Shown here one piece after another: positions 1 through 11,530 of a DNA stretch of 44,336 nt. Where the stretch lies: positions 1-44,336 of the forward strand of contig NZ_JAMFTH010000009.1 of assembly GCF_024195295.1 (NCBI RefSeq), written 5' to 3'. The notes beneath the pieces are model-generated. The model had not been told where the DNA came from, made no database searches, and saw only the letters and a program-made list of their open reading frames with translations. Position 1 is the stretch's first letter; each line of letters starts with the position of its first letter. The position numbers were made by a program, and so were the translations under genes. The stretch comes from Gilvimarinus xylanilyticus. GTDB taxonomy: Bacteria; Pseudomonadota; Gammaproteobacteria; Pseudomonadales; Cellvibrionaceae.

Positions 1-155
1 AGGCGCCGTGAGCGAAGTTTGGTTACTCCAAATAAGCGATCGGCAACAACGCTGGGGACAAAACTGGCTCCAGCCCTTCGGGTTGCGGCTAAAAATCCGC
101 CACCCTGCGTTGCTCGTCGTTCATTTGGAATAACCAAACCACTCTCCTCGCGCCT
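1..155. repeat. 155-nt imperfect palindrome (REP/MITE-like intergenic repeat)
   Basis: The two ends are imperfect inverted copies. The left arm starts AGGCGC and contains GTTTGGTTA followed by TCCAAAT at about 18-32. The right arm at 123-155 carries ATTTGGAATAACCAAAC and ends GCGCCT. The dyad centre is at about 78, where CAGCCC (71-76) pairs with GGGTTG (80-85) around a TTC loop. No transposase or long ORF lies inside. The sequence up to about 210 may belong to the same repeat family, which from memory resembles intergenic repeats of marine gammaproteobacteria. The element may begin before the window. Confidence 0.6.
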
Positions 156-222
156 TGATTGACGAATTTTTAGTCACAACAGGCTGCATTTAATTAGCGT
201 GAACAGGCCCTAGCGAGCCAAT

Positions 223-250
223 CCCAAGCATCGTAAAAACGGTGCTTGGG
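223..250. terminator. Strong hairpin, likely the end of the small minus-strand ORF
   Basis: Twelve base pairs form between CCCAAGCATCGT and ACGGTGCTTGGG, with one T-G wobble and an AAAA loop. The hairpin lies immediately after the stop codon of the small minus-strand ORF at 253-369. It has no clear T tract on either side, so it could act in RNA stability instead of Rho-independent termination. Confidence 0.45.
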
Positions 251-252
251 GG

Positions 253-369
253 TTATACCTCCCGATCCCCCTCCGGCACCGTAAGGTCATGCCAGGTTTT
301 GCCATGCGTGGTCAGTAAATCACCAAACTGTGCGCTGGTGCAGCACTTTTGGTCATTCCGACTACTCAT
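253..369 (-). CDS. Possible 38-residue small protein of unknown function
   Basis: An ATG at 369 opens a 38-codon frame closed by TAA at 253. The product begins MSSRNDQKCCTSAQFG, is hydrophilic, carries a CC pair near the N-terminus, and has an acidic, charged tail ending EGDREV. I do not recognise it. In favour of a gene are a GC-rich body behind an AT-rich upstream region (370-430) and a 12-bp hairpin directly after the stop. Against it are its short length and the lack of a convincing Shine-Dalgarno site. It may instead be the 3' remnant of a larger decayed gene, because the frame stays open upstream to about 430. Confidence 0.3.
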   Translation of the reverse strand: MSSRNDQKCCTSAQFGDLLTTHGKTWHDLTVPEGDREV

Positions 370-404
370 TGAACACAGATTACAAACTTTTACTAGATAA
401 ACTA

Positions 405-432
405 TTTCCACCAATAAAATATTAATTTATAA
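405..432 (+). promoter_or_regulatory. Promoter candidate for the first TonB-dependent receptor
   Basis: TTTCCA (405-410) and TTATAA (427-432) are separated by 16 bp inside an AT-rich stretch. The same layout, TTTGCR plus 17 bp plus TTATAA, occurs before the second receptor and again after the halogenase gene. The predicted 5' leader is about 115-120 nt. Confidence 0.5.
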
Positions 433-556
433 CGTCCCACCACAACTGCGGTAAAAATTCTGACAAAAAACCGACATCACTTCTGGCGCCGCTGGAAGTT
501 CGCGTAGCAATACCTGAACAACCCAAGATTAAGATAATAAACCTGAGGAGATCCCT

Positions 557-3493
557 GTGACTAAACTCAAGTCGCTTGCCCAAGCCGTTAACGTTGAACA
601 GCTGTTGAAAACCAGCGCCTCTGTGTTGACCCTGAGTGCCTTAATGGCCCCCGCATGGGCGCAGACCGATACCGACACCACCGAGCCCGCCGAACAGGAA
701 ATTGCGCTGGAAGAAGTGGTGGTAATGGGCCAGCGTGCCAGCGTTATCTCGGCGCAAAACATCAAGCGTGACTCGCCCCAATTTGTGGACTCTATTGTCG
801 CGACCGATATCGGTAAGTTGCCGGATATGAACGTCGCCGAGTCGCTGCAGCGCATTTCGGGGGTGCAAATTACCCGCAATATGGGCGAGGGCAGCGGCAT
901 TGCCATTCGCGGCCTGACCCAGGTGCGCACCGAACTGAACGGTCGCTCCAGCTTTACTGCCAACGAAGGCCGCAGCCTGAGCTTTGAGGACGTTCCCTCT
1001 GAGTTGATGGCCGGGGTAGATGTGTACAAAAACCCCTCGGCGAAAATGATTGAGGGCGGCATTGGCGGCACCGTGGATTTGCGCACCTTTAAGCCCTTCG
1101 ACTTTGATGGCCGTAAAATCAGCGCCACCGTGGGCTCCACCTATTACGATCTGATCGACGAGTTCAACCCCAATGTATCCGGCCTGTTTAGTGACCGCTG
1201 GGATACCGGCATGGGTGAAATGGGCTTTATGATCAACGTCTCCTACCAGGAGGCGGCCTTCCGCCAGGACACCACCTCTATTGAGCCCTACTGGGAGCGC
1301 GACGCCGCCGAGTTTGGTGGCACCGAGGGTGAGAGTGTGTACGTACCCGCCGGCGGCGGTATTAACAGCTCCTTTGGCGATCGCGAGCGTTTGGGGGTGG
1401 CCTCGGCGTTCCAGTGGCGCCCCAACGATGATCTGGACATCTACGCCCAGTACATCCGCTCTGACTACACCATGAGCCTGTTTGACTATTCCTACTTTGC
1501 CTTTTTACCCGCCGAGGCGAGTGAGGGCGGCGATAACCTGGTGCCGTTTGATAACAGCGATTTTTCGTTTAACGACAAGGGCGAGATGTTGACCGGCTCG
1601 TTTGCCGGGGTGAATATTGACTCCAACACCGGGTTGAACAAACGTCACTCGATTACCGAAGATTTTGCGGTAGGGTTTGAATGGCAAACCAACGATAATC
1701 TCAACCTGAGCGGTGATGTGCAGCACGTTAAAGCCACCACCGAGGGTGAAAACTTTATTCTCAGCGTTAATGCTCAGGCCCCGGTGCTGGATGTGGATGT
1801 CACTACCAGCTTTCCGCAATTGGGAGTGCGCCCTTCAGATCCCAGCGACCCCGAATCGGCCGATTTATCCGATCCCGACAATTACAAGTGGAGCTGGTTG
1901 ATTCCGCACCACCAGGAAAGTGATGGCAGCCAGACCGCTGCGCGCTTTGACGGCGAGTGGGAGTTCCACGACGGCGGGTTTATCAGCGCGGTCTCGACCG
2001 GGGTGCGCTACTCGCACCGCGAAGCCACCACCAAATCCATGGAGTGGACGCCCTGGACCACAATCGATGCCCCGGCCTGGACCTGCACCGACTGGGCGAC
2101 CATGGGACCCAGCACACCCGAGTGTAACCCGGACAATCTCGACCCCTCAGACCCGGCTAACCAGGGCAGCTGGGGCGAGACCTTTTTGTTAGACGACCCG
2201 CGTTTTTACAACGACGACGGCAGCGCTAACTGGGCACAAAACCAGTTCACCGACTTTATGCGCGGCAGTGCCGATGCGTTTGGTTTGACTCTGGCCGCCT
2301 CATCCGACTTGGCCGGACGTTTCTCGGATGAAACCATTCGCTTTTTAACCGGCAATCACCCCAACCCCGAGTATCGCCTGGACGGCATTCCCGACTATGG
2401 CCCGCAGCAAATCAACGATCAGGAAGAAGACACCCTGGCCGCCTACGGCATGGTGAGCTTTGCCTCTGAGCTGCTGGGTATGCCGCTGGACGGTAATGTG
2501 GGCGTGCGGGTGGTGGAAACTCAAACCACCGCGCGCGGCGCCAATGCCTCGTGCGATGCCGATGGCAACAATTGCGAATACACCGACTCGATTTTCGAAA
2601 ACAAGTACACCAACACGCTGCCCAGCCTGAACCTGCGCTGGTCGCTGCAAGAAAACCTGTACCTGCGCTTTGCCGCCTCTAAGGGCATCAGCCGTCCCGG
2701 TTTCGACCAGATGGACCCCAACATCAACCTGAATGTATCGGTGGATAACGAGTCGGGCACCATTACCGACCTGAGCGCCTCGGGCGGTAACCCAGACTTG
2801 AAGCCCATGGAAGTGGCCCAGGCGGATGTGGCGCTGGAGTGGTATTTCTCGGATGCGGGCATGGCCTACGGCACCGTTTTCTACAAAGACGTGCAAAGCT
2901 TTATTGCCAACGGCACCGTGACTCGCGACTTTGAATACCAGAACCCACTGACAGGCGAGACCGAAACCGGCGCCTTTGATTCGGATATTCCGCTCAACGG
3001 TGAAGACGGCAAAATTGAAGGCTTTGAAGTGGGTGTTTCCGGCTTTTTCGACTTCCTGCCCGAGCCCTGGAATGGTCTGGGTGGCCAGGCGAACTACACC
3101 TACGTAGACAGTGAAGCCCCCAGCCCCTTCGCCACGGATATTCAGGGCAATGCGATGCTGGTGCCGCTGGAAGGCCTGTCGGAAAACAGCTACAACCTAG
3201 TGGGTATGTACGAATATGGCGACTGGTCGGTGCGTCTGGCCTACAACTGGCGCGACGATTACCTGGATACGACCGCCGGTACCGGTACCGGTAATCTGCC
3301 CATCTACAACGACGCCTATGGTCAGCTGGATGGCTCGATTAACTGGACCCTGAACGACACCTTCACCCTGCAGTTCGATGCCGTGAATATTACCGATTCG
3401 CGCAACGATACCTACCAGGGTTCATCGTCTCGCTATCGCGATAGCTATCTGGGCGATCGCCGCTACGGTGTGACTTTGCAAGCGGAGTTTTAA
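557..3493 (+). CDS. TonB-dependent outer-membrane receptor (Caulobacter type)
   Basis: Predicted outer-membrane beta-barrel that imports a large substrate with energy from TonB-ExbBD. The 978-residue product has a signal peptide ending near AWAQ (residue 36). A TonB-box-like EEVVV follows at 52-56. The plug domain has IAIRGL and a conserved MIEGGIGGTV segment, and a long barrel ends in a terminal Phe as BAM substrates do. Length and motifs fit the large receptor subfamily often linked to carbohydrate uptake. The start is GTG with GAGGAG about 8 nt upstream. It is followed by its own terminator and by a paralogous receptor and a halogenase-type gene, so the three probably serve one substrate. 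The ligand cannot be read from the sequence. The family call is secure; the role in glycan uptake is inferred. Confidence 0.93.
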   Translation: MTKLKSLAQAVNVEQLLKTSASVLTLSALMAPAWAQTDTDTTEPAEQEIALEEVVVMGQRASVISAQNIKRDSPQFVDSIVATDIGKLPDMNVAESLQRISGVQITRNMGEGSGIAIRGLTQVRTELNGRSSFTANEGRSLSFEDVPSELMAGVDVYKNPSAKMIEGGIGGTVDLRTFKPFDFDGRKISATVGSTYYDLIDEFNPNVSGLFSDRWDTGMGEMGFMINVSYQEAAFRQDTTSIEPYWERDAAEFGGTEGESVYVPAGGGINSSFGDRERLGVASAFQWRPNDDLDIYAQYIRSDYTMSLFDYSYFAFLPAEASEGGDNLVPFDNSDFSFNDKGEMLTGSFAGVNIDSNTGLNKRHSITEDFAVGFEWQTNDNLNLSGDVQHVKATTEGENFILSVNAQAPVLDVDVTTSFPQLGVRPSDPSDPESADLSDPDNYKWSWLIPHHQESDGSQTAARFDGEWEFHDGGFISAVSTGVRYSHREATTKSMEWTPWTTIDAPAWTCTDWATMGPSTPECNPDNLDPSDPANQGSWGETFLLDDPRFYNDDGSANWAQNQFTDFMRGSADAFGLTLAASSDLAGRFSDETIRFLTGNHPNPEYRLDGIPDYGPQQINDQEEDTLAAYGMVSFASELLGMPLDGNVGVRVVETQTTARGANASCDADGNNCEYTDSIFENKYTNTLPSLNLRWSLQENLYLRFAASKGISRPGFDQMDPNINLNVSVDNESGTITDLSASGGNPDLKPMEVAQADVALEWYFSDAGMAYGTVFYKDVQSFIANGTVTRDFEYQNPLTGETETGAFDSDIPLNGEDGKIEGFEVGVSGFFDFLPEPWNGLGGQANYTYVDSEAPSPFATDIQGNAMLVPLEGLSENSYNLVGMYEYGDWSVRLAYNWRDDYLDTTAGTGTGNLPIYNDAYGQLDGSINWTLNDTFTLQFDAVNITDSRNDTYQGSSSRYRDSYLGDRRYGVTLQAEF

Positions 3494-3501
3494 TCACCCC
3501 C

Positions 3502-3533
3502 GACGCCCGCCCGTGCGGGCGTCGATTTTCTCT
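3502..3533 (+). terminator. Rho-independent terminator after the first receptor
   Basis: GACGCCCGC (3502-3510) pairs with GCGGGCGTC (3515-3523) around a 4-nt loop, followed by GATTTTCTCTTT. It lies 9 nt after the stop codon. Confidence 0.85.
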
Positions 3534-3819
3534 TTCTTTGATCCCTTCCCTATTCGGCCATCGCTCTAGATTGCGGTGCGCTATGCCCGCCTCAACCTTT
3601 TTGCGGTATCACTTTGGTATTGGTATTTATCTGATTTAATATCCATACGGTTTTACATAAGAAAATATTTGCGCCTGTAAAACATATAGGTTATAAATTA
3701 GACGGTGTATTTTTACAAATAAAAGCACTTTTTATAAATATAACCCAGTTTTATGCGTCGTACACCAAACCTGACAGACGGCGCTATCTGGAATCACACG
3801 ATAATAATAGGAGAGAACT
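3534..3819 (+). promoter_or_regulatory. Intergenic leader of the second receptor with promoter candidate
   Basis: No ORF is supported here. The left part is unremarkable; the right part is very AT-rich. TTTGCG (3668-3673), a 17-bp spacer and TTATAA (3691-3696) make a plausible sigma-70 promoter with a leader of about 120 nt. The sequence around it aligns closely with the orphan promoter near 8381-8430. Confidence 0.55.
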
Positions 3820-6774
3820 GTGATTGCTCACCCCTCAATCCGTCGTAATATGCGTCCATTGGCGAAAACCAGCGTATCTGCCCTGGTGTTATGCGCTCTG
3901 GGTGTTGTCGGCTCTGCCGTAGCGCAGGAAACTGATGAAGAACTCGCCATTGAAGAATTAGTTGTTACCGGCCAGCGCGCCAGTATTGAGTCTGCTCAGG
4001 AAATTAAACGCGATGCGGAAATGGTGATGGATTCCATTACCGCCGTAGACATTGGCGCCTTGCCCGACCGCTCGGTCGCCGAGGCCCTGCAGCGTGTGCC
4101 CGGGGTACAGCTGCAGCGCACTAACGAGGCCCGCGACCCGGCCCGTCTGGCCGCCGAGGGCGGTGATGTGTTTGTACGGGGCCTGAACTGGGTGCGTACC
4201 GAGCTGAATGGCCGCGATATTTTCTCGGCTTCCAACGGCCGCTCGCTGGGTTTTGAGGACGTCTCCGCCGACTTAATGGCCGGGGTAGACGTGTATAAAG
4301 CCCCCACTGCCGACATGATTGAAGGCGGTATTGGCGGCACGGTTAACCTGCGTACCCGCAAGCCGTTTGACTCGGACGACATGATTATCGCCGCTTCGGC
4401 TGATTACAACTACGCCGAGCTGTACGAAGAGGGCTTCCCCTCGTTTAACGGTTTGTTCAGCAACCGCTGGGATACTGCCATCGGTGAAATTGGCTTTTTG
4501 GTGTCGGCCAGTGTGGCCGAGATTGGCAACCGTACCGACAGTATTCAAACTGGCCGCTACGTGGGTTATGACGCCAATGGTGAGGCCTCTAGCGCCAGTG
4601 GTCTGGCGGCACAAAACTACCTGCCCAATGGTTTGGGATTCCGCCGTATTGATTGGGAACAAGAGCGTGATTCACTGGCTGGGGTGTTGCAGTGGGCGCC
4701 TACCGATACCCTGGAATTTACCCTGGAAGCGATTCAAACTTCGGCCTACGCCGAAGATATCGAGCGCGCTGTGGGCCTAAATGCCGACTGGGGTAATGAC
4801 ATCATGCCCTGGAACGGTGATTTCACATACGACGACGAAGGCTTCTTAACCGGCGGCACACTCTTTAACGCCGGCATGAGCAACAACCTGCGTTACGGCG
4901 AGCGCGACGCCGAAACCAGCGACTACTCTTTCGCGGTCGAGTATGCCCCCACCGAAAACTGGACCATTAAAGGCGATCTGCAATACGTCGACTCTACTAC
5001 CGCAGTGCTGAGCAACGCGTTGTTTACGCAATTGGCGGGCGAAGAGCGCGGACCGTCGTCCAACTCAAACGTTGAGGTGGACTTCGGCTTTGGCAGCGAC
5101 CCCTGGATGGACGTGACCGACGACACTCGCCAAGCGCAGCAAAGCGCCTACTGGTGGGGCGCGGCCATGGACCATATTGAAGACAACGAAGCTGACTCGC
5201 TGGCGGGCCGGGTGGATGTGGATTATCACTTTACCGATAGCGACTTCATGCGCAGTGTATCTGTGGGTGTGCGCCACTCGGATCGTGAAGCCATTACCCG
5301 TCAATCTGGTTGGAACTGGTCGCTGCTAAACAACCAATTCTGGGGCGGTGCACCAACCCCCGAAGACATTGTTTACCTGGATCAAGACACCCAGGACGGA
5401 ACCGAGCTATACACCTTTGATAACTTTTACGGGGGTGATACCGATGCGCCTGCAGTGGGTTGGTTTCCCACTTATGAGCTAACTCGCGATCCCAACTACG
5501 CTTACGAACAATTGGCTGACGTGCAGCGTGCTGGTTGGGGCTGGGTGCCTTTGGACCCTGAAACCGCTTACGACTTGAACCCTCGGGCGGATAACGTGAG
5601 TGCCGGTATCAACAACCAAAACGAAGTGAACACTGCCGCTTATGTGATGGCGCGTTTTGGCGATGACGGCGGGGATCTGTTTGGCATTCCGTTTGACGGT
5701 AATGTCGGTGTGCGCTTCGTTGAAACCGAACTGACCGCCCGTGGCCGCTCCGCAGCTGGTGGCGCGGGTGATTCGTGCGCGGCCAACCCATCGGCCGACT
5801 GTGACGGCGCCCAGGCTTTTGCCGATGCCTACAATGCCGCCTACGGCGAATACGCCGATTACACGCACAGCTATACCAACGTACTGCCCAGTCTGAACTT
5901 GCGCTTTGGTATAACCGAGCAGTTGCAAGCGCGCTTTGGTTTATCGCGTGCGATGGTTCGTCCCGGCTTCCACCAAACTCAGCCGTATACCACTCTCGGC
6001 TTTGATTTTATGGATAACGCCTTTGATCCTAACACCCCTTACGAGGGTACGGGTACTGGGGGTAACTATGAGCTCGAGCCCACGGTATCGGATCAGATTG
6101 ACCTGAGTCTGGAGTACTACTTTGGCAATGCCAACAGTGTGACTCTGGCGCTGTTCCACAAAGATATTGAAGATTACATTGCCACTACTAACCAAGTTGA
6201 AAGTATCACCTCGGGTGGACAAACCTACGACTTCGAAGTCACCCGTCAGGTGAACGCAGCCGAAGGTAAGCTGCAGGGCGCCGAACTGGCTTACCAGCAG
6301 TTTTTCGATATGCTGCCCAGCCCGTTTGATGGTTTAGGGGTGCAAGCTAACTACACCTTTATCGACAACGAAGGCGGTATGAACCAGGCGGTTAACATCT
6401 TTGAGGCGCCGCAGGTTGAAGGCTCTACCGATGAGTCGTTGCCCATTGAAGGTATATCGGACAACAGCTACAACCTGACATTGATGTACGAAAAGTACGA
6501 TGTGTCAGCGCGTTTGGCCTACAACTGGCGCGAGCGCTACCTGCTGACTACCTCGGCGGCGAACATTAACCGTCCGGTCTGGTTTGATGACTATGGTCAG
6601 CTGGATGGCTCGGTGTTCTACACCATTAACGACAATGTGAAGGTCGGTCTGCAGGTGACTAACCTGACCGCCGAGTCTACCAAGCTGGAAGTGGGCGACA
6701 CTCAAATCGCCGGCGATTACAGCTGGACTCAGGGTGACCGTCGCATTGCCTTTGTGGTGCGTACGCAGTTTTAA
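3820..6774 (+). CDS. TonB-dependent outer-membrane receptor, paralogue of the first
   Basis: A 984-residue TonB-dependent transporter. The signal peptide ends near AVAQ (residue 36) and a TonB-box-like EELVVTG follows at 45-51. The plug domain shares the segment around GFEDV, LMAGVDVYK and MIEGGIGGTV with the upstream receptor, so the two are clear paralogues. The C-terminus ends in Phe, as expected for a BAM-folded barrel. The GTG start has AGGAGAG 5 nt upstream. The extracellular loop regions differ strongly between the paralogues, which suggests different ligands or different lengths of the same polymer. It has a separate promoter and a terminator, so the two receptors can be expressed independently. 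The ligand is unknown. Confidence 0.93.
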   Translation: MIAHPSIRRNMRPLAKTSVSALVLCALGVVGSAVAQETDEELAIEELVVTGQRASIESAQEIKRDAEMVMDSITAVDIGALPDRSVAEALQRVPGVQLQRTNEARDPARLAAEGGDVFVRGLNWVRTELNGRDIFSASNGRSLGFEDVSADLMAGVDVYKAPTADMIEGGIGGTVNLRTRKPFDSDDMIIAASADYNYAELYEEGFPSFNGLFSNRWDTAIGEIGFLVSASVAEIGNRTDSIQTGRYVGYDANGEASSASGLAAQNYLPNGLGFRRIDWEQERDSLAGVLQWAPTDTLEFTLEAIQTSAYAEDIERAVGLNADWGNDIMPWNGDFTYDDEGFLTGGTLFNAGMSNNLRYGERDAETSDYSFAVEYAPTENWTIKGDLQYVDSTTAVLSNALFTQLAGEERGPSSNSNVEVDFGFGSDPWMDVTDDTRQAQQSAYWWGAAMDHIEDNEADSLAGRVDVDYHFTDSDFMRSVSVGVRHSDREAITRQSGWNWSLLNNQFWGGAPTPEDIVYLDQDTQDGTELYTFDNFYGGDTDAPAVGWFPTYELTRDPNYAYEQLADVQRAGWGWVPLDPETAYDLNPRADNVSAGINNQNEVNTAAYVMARFGDDGGDLFGIPFDGNVGVRFVETELTARGRSAAGGAGDSCAANPSADCDGAQAFADAYNAAYGEYADYTHSYTNVLPSLNLRFGITEQLQARFGLSRAMVRPGFHQTQPYTTLGFDFMDNAFDPNTPYEGTGTGGNYELEPTVSDQIDLSLEYYFGNANSVTLALFHKDIEDYIATTNQVESITSGGQTYDFEVTRQVNAAEGKLQGAELAYQQFFDMLPSPFDGLGVQANYTFIDNEGGMNQAVNIFEAPQVEGSTDESLPIEGISDNSYNLTLMYEKYDVSARLAYNWRERYLLTTSAANINRPVWFDDYGQLDGSVFYTINDNVKVGLQVTNLTAESTKLEVGDTQIAGDYSWTQGDRRIAFVVRTQF

Positions 6775-6782
6775 GCCCGCCT

Positions 6783-6817
6783 GCCACCTCTGGCCCTTGT
6801 GCCAGGGGTGGCTTTTT
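6783..6817 (+). terminator. Rho-independent terminator after the second receptor
   Basis: GCCACCTCTGGC (6783-6794) pairs with GCCAGGGGTGGC (6801-6812), with one wobble pair, followed by TTTTT. It lies between the receptor and the halogenase gene, so the halogenase may depend on read-through or on its own weak promoter. Confidence 0.8.
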
Positions 6818-6858
6818 GCTTCACTCAAGCATCCTTTTGATCGTGATGCGCTCTCCTT

Positions 6859-8364
6859 ATGAGTCACCCGCAGATTAACAATATCCTTATTCTCGGTGGC
6901 GGCACCGCCGGCTGGATGGCCGCTGCCGCGATGAGTAAATTTTTCGCCGGGCAGCCGGTTAGCATTCAACTCGTAGAGTCGCCCGAGCTTGGCACCGTGG
7001 GGGTAGGCGAGGCCACCGTACCGGTTATCCGCCAGTTCAATCGCTATCTCGGGCTGGACGAAGACAGCTTTATTCGCCGCACTCAGGGCAGTTTTAAACT
7101 GGGTATTGAGTTCTGTGATTGGCTTCAACCCGGCAGCCGTTATTTTCATGGCTTTGGCGATTTCGGAGCCGCTGTGCAGGGCGTGCCTGCGCACCAGCTG
7201 TGGCTGCGCTCGCAGGCGCTGGGTAACCAGGCGTCTTTGCTGGATTACTGCTTTGCCGCGCAAGCTGCGCGCCATAATTGCTTTGCACCGCCACCCGATG
7301 AACCCCGCCTGGCCGCTATTGCCGCCTTTGATTACGCCTATCACTTTGATGCCGGCCTCTACGCTCAGCTGTTGCGAGAGTGGGCCTGTGAGCGGGGGGT
7401 TGAGCATCTACAGGGGCAGATACAAGGTGCAAACCTAGACCCCGGTAACGGCGATGTGGCCTCTGTCGGCCTTGCGGATGGCCGCACCCTTAACGCCGAC
7501 TTTTTTATTGATTGCACCGGCTTTCACGCCCAGTTGATGCACTGCGCGCTTCAGGTGCCCTATTGCAACTGGAGTGCTCATCTACCCTGCAACCGCGCCC
7601 TGGCGTTGGCCTGTGAGCGCCGCGAACCCTTGACGCCCTATACCCGTGCCACCGCGCGCAGTGCGGGGTGGCAGTGGCGTATTCCTCTGCAGCACCGGGT
7701 GGGTAATGGCCTGGTGTACGCCAGCGATTATTTAAGCGATGAGCGGGCCGAGCGCGAGTTGCGCCACAACTTGGAGGGCGATGCCATTGGCGATATCAAG
7801 CGCCTGCGTTTTACCACCGGCCACCGTGAACACTTTTGGTATCGCAACACTCTGGCATTGGGGCTGGCTGCGGGCTTTTTAGAGCCCCTTGAGTCCACCA
7901 GCATTCAGTTGATTCAAACGGGTTTATTACGCTTTTGGGAACTGTTGCCGAGCGGCGCCAACCCCGCCTCGGTGCAAGACGAGTACAACCGAATTACTCG
8001 GGCCGAGTACGAGCGTCTGCGGGATTTTCTTATCTTGCACTACTGCACTAACCAACGCCCCGGTAGCGACTTTTGGCGCTACTGTCGCGAGCAAGCTTTG
8101 CCCGCTGCCTTGGCCCATAAAATAGCGGTATTTCGCGACTCGGGCAGGGTGCCTTTATACGATAACGAGTCTTATAGTGAGGCCAGTTGGGTCGCTATAT
8201 TGACGGGCCAAAATATAATGCCTCAGCACTGGGCTTTGCAGGCCGATCAGATGCCAGCGTCACAACTTGTGCAACTACTGGAGCAGCGCCGTCGCGATAT
8301 TGCCGCTATTGTCAGCAAAATGCCCTCACACGAGTACTACCTGGAGCATTTAGCTGCTCACTGA
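6859..8364 (+). CDS. Flavin-dependent tryptophan-halogenase-family protein
   Basis: A 501-residue flavoprotein of the tryptophan halogenase family, which in characterised members uses FADH2, O2 and halide to chlorinate or brominate an aromatic ring. The FAD-binding GGGTAGW is at residues 13-19. K80 matches the catalytic lysine, the WxWxIP signature is at 271-276, and E345 in LEPLEST matches the catalytic glutamate of PrnA. All key residues are present, so it is probably active. It lies behind two TonB-dependent receptors. This pairing recurs in polysaccharide-uptake loci of Caulobacter, Xanthomonas and Shewanella relatives, where the true substrate is mostly unknown. No flavin reductase is visible nearby, so FADH2 must come from elsewhere. 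The family is certain; the substrate is not. Confidence 0.9.
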   Translation: MSHPQINNILILGGGTAGWMAAAAMSKFFAGQPVSIQLVESPELGTVGVGEATVPVIRQFNRYLGLDEDSFIRRTQGSFKLGIEFCDWLQPGSRYFHGFGDFGAAVQGVPAHQLWLRSQALGNQASLLDYCFAAQAARHNCFAPPPDEPRLAAIAAFDYAYHFDAGLYAQLLREWACERGVEHLQGQIQGANLDPGNGDVASVGLADGRTLNADFFIDCTGFHAQLMHCALQVPYCNWSAHLPCNRALALACERREPLTPYTRATARSAGWQWRIPLQHRVGNGLVYASDYLSDERAERELRHNLEGDAIGDIKRLRFTTGHREHFWYRNTLALGLAAGFLEPLESTSIQLIQTGLLRFWELLPSGANPASVQDEYNRITRAEYERLRDFLILHYCTNQRPGSDFWRYCREQALPAALAHKIAVFRDSGRVPLYDNESYSEASWVAILTGQNIMPQHWALQADQMPASQLVQLLEQRRRDIAAIVSKMPSHEYYLEHLAAH

Positions 8365-8380
8365 CAATCTTGCCGCTAGT

Positions 8381-8582
8381 TTTTATATAAAAATGTTTGC
8401 ACAAGTAAAAAATATCAGTTATAAAATAGCTGTACTTAGCAACATTACCCCGATAGATACGGTGCGACGTATTTACCGGCTAAGCAAACGTACCAAACAC
8501 GGAGACTGACTCCGCTATACATGAGCTGATGTTTTGCATCGTTAATGGGCGGCGCTTGCCCCGGCAAGCGCCGCATTTTTTT
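8381..8582 (+). ncRNA. Orphan receptor-type promoter plus leader ending in a terminator (sRNA or gene scar)
   Basis: TTTGCA (8396-8401), a 17-bp spacer and TTATAA (8419-8424) repeat the promoter of the second receptor, and the flanking bases align with it over about 50 nt. Further downstream, CGTACCAAAC and CCGCTATA resemble the leader of that receptor. No receptor gene follows; a perfect terminator comes after about 150 nt. Either a small RNA is made from here, or a receptor gene was deleted leaving promoter and terminator fused. No convincing peptide frame exists in the stretch. Confidence 0.4.
8549..8582 (+). terminator. Strong Rho-independent terminator
   Basis: A perfect 11-bp GC-rich stem forms between 8549-8559 and 8564-8574 with a 4-nt loop, followed by A and seven T. 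It can end transcripts from the halogenase gene and from the orphan promoter upstream. Between it and the next gene (8583-8748) I see no further gene. Confidence 0.9.
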
Positions 8583-8748
8583 GCCACTTTTACGCTCACG
8601 CTTTCCTATTTACACGACTCGCCGTGTTTCTCTTATCAACGGGCCCTATATAGCCTAAGCTTTACAGATATATTCACCCGAACAGGGCTCGGCGCAAACC
8701 TTGCTTCCTGTATTAAGTTAAATGGATTAGCCAAAAGGGGAATCAACC

Positions 8749-11484
<2,736 letters not shown>

Positions 11485-11530
11485 CTGATTGGTTTACGGG
11501 CTACAGTAAACGTAGGACGGAAAAACATAG

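Noticed and set aside
3276-3296. Triple GGTACC-type repeat inside the first receptor gene
   Set aside because: It encodes a Gly-Thr-rich loop in frame and is too short to suggest more than loop variation.
6505-7407. 300-codon minus-strand frame across the receptor end and halogenase start
   Set aside because: It spans a terminator and two well-supported plus-strand genes, and its product shows no known motifs.
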